Positions 6,750 through 7,219 of a DNA stretch of 7,219 bases are shown here, in pieces. The stretch lies in assembly GCA_023417165.1 (NCBI GenBank), contig JAEZGD010000327.1, positions 1-7,219 on the forward strand. Reading direction: 5' to 3'. The stretch's first letter is position 1, and each line of letters starts with the position of its first letter. Made by a program: the position numbers and the translations under genes. This DNA comes from Planctomycetota bacterium (GTDB taxonomy: Bacteria; Planctomycetota; Planctomycetia; Pirellulales; Pirellulaceae). Under the pieces are notes generated by a model. That model did no database searches and had not been told where the DNA came from. It was given only the letters and a program-made list of their open reading frames with translations.

Positions 6750-7142
6750 TTAAGGCGAAGCGTTGAGAACCACTTCGCCGGGCAAAGATTGCGCGAGTTC
6801 GGCAATCTCGTTAAGCGCCTGCGTCAGGTTTGCAGGCTTGCCATTCGAAGCCGATTGGCAAGCGGTCAGCAACGCATTGGACTTCTCCAGCAACTGATCG
6901 TAGGTCGCTTTGTGCTCGCCTGTCGGACGTTCGCCGGTCTGCTTCAGCTCGGTGACGATGGTCAGCACCTGATCGGCTGGTTCGCTCGATTTCTTGGCGA
7001 TTTCGACGTGCTCCAAGACAAGTTGCTTGACGTCTTTTGCATAAGACGCCGGATCGCGCGAATTGTCGGTGTAGGGCTGTTCGCCACCGCAGCCTGCCAA
7101 CATCAACAGGGTAAGTAAGACTAAGTAACGCATCTTTCTCAT
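6750..7142 (-). CDS. Small lipoprotein, 130 aa
   Basis: The N-terminus MRKMRYLVLLTLLMLAGC is a textbook lipoprotein signal: basic start, hydrophobic core and an L-A-G-C lipobox with Cys18 as the lipidated residue. The mature part (about 113 residues) starts with a short polar tether (GGEQPYTDNSRDP) and continues as an apparently helical domain (YAKDVKQLVLEHVEIAKKS, then LTIVTELKQTGERPTGEHKATYDQLLEKSNALLTA, then LTQALNEIAELAQSLPG). I do not recognise a named domain. The ATG at 7142 was preferred over 7190, which would bury the signal behind 16 extra residues; the ATG at 7133 is also possible. GGAG lies just upstream of 7142 but closer than usual. Small lipoproteins beside DUF1559 genes are common in planctomycetes, which suggests a shared envelope role, but none is established. 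Confidence 0.85.
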   Translation of the reverse strand: MRKMRYLVLLTLLMLAGCGGEQPYTDNSRDPASYAKDVKQLVLEHVEIAKKSSEPADQVLTIVTELKQTGERPTGEHKATYDQLLEKSNALLTACQSASNGKPANLTQALNEIAELAQSLPGEVVLNASP

Positions 7143-7161
7143 CGCTCCGAACAATAAAACA

Positions 7162-7190
7162 AAATTTGGATGTAGGAAGGAACTTGTCAA
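7162..7190 (-). promoter_or_regulatory. Possible sigma-70-like promoter for the lipoprotein gene
   Basis: On the minus strand there is an exact TTGACA (7185-7190). Seventeen bases downstream is AAATTT (7162-7167), a poor match to TATAAT within an AT-rich stretch. Transcription would begin a dozen or so bases before the ATG at 7142. The -35 is perfect and the spacing ideal, but the weak -10 makes this tentative. Confidence 0.3.
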
Positions 7191-7209
7191 AGGAAGGTGC
7201 TGCAGCGAG

Positions 7210-7219
7210 TTAGTACTCG
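7210..7219 (-). CDS. Possible 3' end of a second DUF1559 gene (partial)
   Basis: Read on the minus strand, the last ten bases give the end of a codon, then Glu-Tyr-stop. They are identical to the ten bases that end the DUF1559 gene at 5657-5666 (Gly-Glu-Tyr-stop), and Gly-Glu-aromatic endings are usual for that family. A copy here would stop 67 bases before the lipoprotein start, giving a DUF1559-lipoprotein-DUF1559 series. Ten bases is very little, so chance identity is possible. Confidence 0.35.

Noticed and set aside
6641..6805. N-terminal extension of the DUF1559 protein to an ATG at 6805
   Set aside because: It would overlap the lipoprotein gene, cross the 6703-6733 hairpin and put 55 unlikely residues before the prepilin signal, which must be near the N-terminus.

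Overview
The window looks like chromosomal DNA from a planctomycete (Planctomycetota, probably a Pirellulales-type lineage). The main reason is the gene at 5657-6640 (minus), a DUF1559 pseudopilin-like protein of the kind that is massively amplified in that phylum. Supporting signs are the GC-rich coding sequence, short genes spread over both strands with roomy intergenic gaps, and a small lipoprotein next to the DUF1559 gene.

Layout. 3-3305 (+) is a very large multidomain enzyme cut by the left window edge. It joins E1-alpha and E1-beta thiamine-diphosphate 2-oxoacid dehydrogenase modules, a lipoyl/biotinyl carrier domain and a complete beta-ketoacyl-ACP synthase III (KAS III/FabH) domain in one chain. 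3306-3408 holds two imperfect hairpins. 3409-3813 (-) is a small protein I do not recognise, in a locally less GC-rich stretch. 3814-4213 has no convincing gene. Its last ~150 bases can fold into a closed structure carrying patches that resemble a cobalamin riboswitch, just ahead of 4214-5530 (+), an OprB-type outer-membrane porin. 5584-5625 is a strong intrinsic terminator that serves the minus strand. 5657-6640 (-) is the DUF1559 protein, 6703-6733 a strong hairpin, and 6750-7142 (-) a small lipoprotein. The last ten bases (7210-7219) repeat exactly the end of the DUF1559 gene and may be the tail of a second, tandem copy.

How the parts may work together. The fusion enzyme reads as a starter-unit machine. 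Its E1 half would decarboxylate a 2-oxoacid and load the acyl group on the carrier lysine. Its KAS III half would condense an acyl starter with malonyl-ACP to begin a fatty acid or polyketide-like chain. No E2 acyltransferase domain is visible, so how the acyl group passes between the halves is open. The minus-strand genes from 7219 to 5657 form a typical planctomycete surface/secretion cassette that ends at the terminator. The porin appears to be a single-gene unit with its own leader. I see no evidence that the fusion enzyme, the porin and the DUF1559 group share one pathway.

I found no tRNA, rRNA, CRISPR array, transposase or phage gene.
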